A DNA stretch of 64,000 bases from JBOGJI01 sp050747865 (lineage in GTDB: Bacteria > Acidobacteriota > Thermoanaerobaculia > Multivoradales > JAHEKO01): the NCBI GenBank assembly GCA_050747865.1, contig JBOGJI010000236.1, forward strand, positions 1 through 64,000. Direction: 5' to 3'. Under the pieces are notes generated by a model. That model searched no databases. It was not told where the DNA came from and worked only from the letters and a program-made list of their open reading frames with translations. This document shows, one piece after another, positions 63,465 through 64,000 of the stretch (position 1 is its first letter; each line of letters begins with the position of its first letter). A program made the position numbers and the translations under genes.

Positions 63465-64000
63465 GCGCTCACCTCGCCGGCCGGCGTCCGCTCCACCAGC
63501 GCCGCGAGCCCCATGCCGCCCGAGACGCAAAGCGTCGCGATGCCCAGACGGCCGCCGCGCCGCGCCATGCCATGCAGCAGGGTGACCAGGATGCGGGTGC
63601 CGGTGCAGCCGATCGGATGGCCCAGGGCGATGGCGCCCCCGTCCGGGTTGACCCGCGCGCGATCGAATGGCAGCTCCTCGAGGCAGGCCAGCACCTGGCT
63701 GGCGAACGCCTCGTTGAGCTCCACCTCGTCGATCGCCTCGATGTCCAGCTCGTTGCGTTCGAGCAGCCGCCGCACCGCCGGCACCGGCCCGATCCCCATG
63801 ATACGCGGATCGACGCCGACCTCGACCCAGTCGAGCAGCCGCCCTGCCTCCACCACCCCGTGTCCCTCCGCGGCCTCGCGGCGGGCCACCAGCACGGCCG
63901 CGGCCCCGTCGGTGATCCCCGAGGCGTTGCCCGCCGTCACCGTGCCCGACTCCCGCGGTGTTCTCCGGAATACCGCCGGCAGCTTGGCCAGGCTCTCCAG
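63461..64000 (-). CDS. Acetyl-CoA acetyltransferase/thiolase (C-terminal part)
   Basis: The frame is open to the window edge; 179 C-terminal residues are visible. SGTVTAGNASGITDGAAAVLVARREAAE, ELNEAFASQVLACL (catalytic His region), GGAIALGHPIGCTGTRIL (second His) and TLCVSGGMGLAALV (catalytic Cys) are classic thiolase motifs. The active-site Cys of the N-terminal half is beyond the edge. It joins with the crotonases in acyl-CoA turnover and is coupled to the amidotransferase by GTGA. Confidence 0.95.
   Translation of the reverse strand: MESLAKLPAVFRRTPRESGTVTAGNASGITDGAAAVLVARREAAEGHGVVEAGRLLDWVEVGVDPRIMGIGPVPAVRRLLERNELDIEAIDEVELNEAFASQVLACLEELPFDRARVNPDGGAIALGHPIGCTGTRILVTLLHGMARRGGRLGIATLCVSGGMGLAALVERTPAGEVSA

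Overview
The window is about 64 kb of high-GC bacterial chromosome. It is gene-dense, with many 4-base start/stop overlaps, and I see no rRNA, intact tRNA, CRISPR, phage or IS genes. Secreted proteins with S-layer-homology tails rich in 'GC..G..YCP' and 'TREQM' motifs, 'choice-of-anchor P' type secreted proteins, AlkP-superfamily proteins and the GC-rich coding style suggest an Acidobacteriota member, possibly Thermoanaerobaculia-like. That assignment is inference, not proof.

Layout. 1-3 kb: end of ribA, a fused ATP sulfurylase/APS kinase and cysQ, a set that makes PAPS and clears PAP. 3-7.3 kb: two secreted proteins sharing an upstream promoter-like block, with a lipoprotein between them. 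7.7-13.8 kb: a surface-glycan island with an FkbM methyltransferase, a five-gene reverse operon of three glycosyltransferases and two sulfotransferase-like proteins, and behind it a decayed metH fragment. 14.2-16.3 kb: groES-groEL under a CIRCE operator. 16.3-19.2 kb: a sulfatase-fold lipoprotein coupled to a sugar-nucleotide epimerase. 19.2-24.5 kb: a 165-bp inverted-repeat element, a VanZ-like gene, a methylenetetrahydrofolate reductase, and metH behind a SAM-I-clan riboswitch with a terminator. 24.5-31 kb: a MarR repressor divergent from a TolC/adaptor/RND pump operon. 31-33 kb: a RuBisCO-like protein and a VapBC-type toxin-antitoxin pair. 33-39.6 kb: a five-gene reverse operon of two AlkP-superfamily phosphodiesterases, a ribbon-helix-helix protein, a membrane protein and an amino-acid permease. 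39.7-46.3 kb: a third sulfotransferase, a CHRD protein, queA, a bifunctional PBP and an ABC-F protein. 46.3-49.8 kb: a peptide-type ABC importer without ATPase genes. 50-56 kb: Hsp20, an orphan histidine kinase, an alpha/beta hydrolase, a GT-C mannosyltransferase-like protein and a UbiA-family enzyme. 56.2-61.2 kb: rplU-rpmA-obgE-nadD-rsfS, a sigma-54 activator and an M28 peptidase. 61.2-64 kb: a reverse thiolase/amidotransferase/crotonase/crotonase group running off the end.

The genes suggest investment in sulfated surface glycans (PAPS supply, PAP removal, three sulfotransferases, glycosyltransferases) and a local methyl cycle (a metF-type reductase, riboswitch-controlled metH). The most notable non-gene signals are the SAM riboswitch with its antiterminator pairing, a recurring TANNNT box 6-9 nt before start codons that implies leaderless transcripts, palindromes that embed those boxes, and the metH-derived scar.
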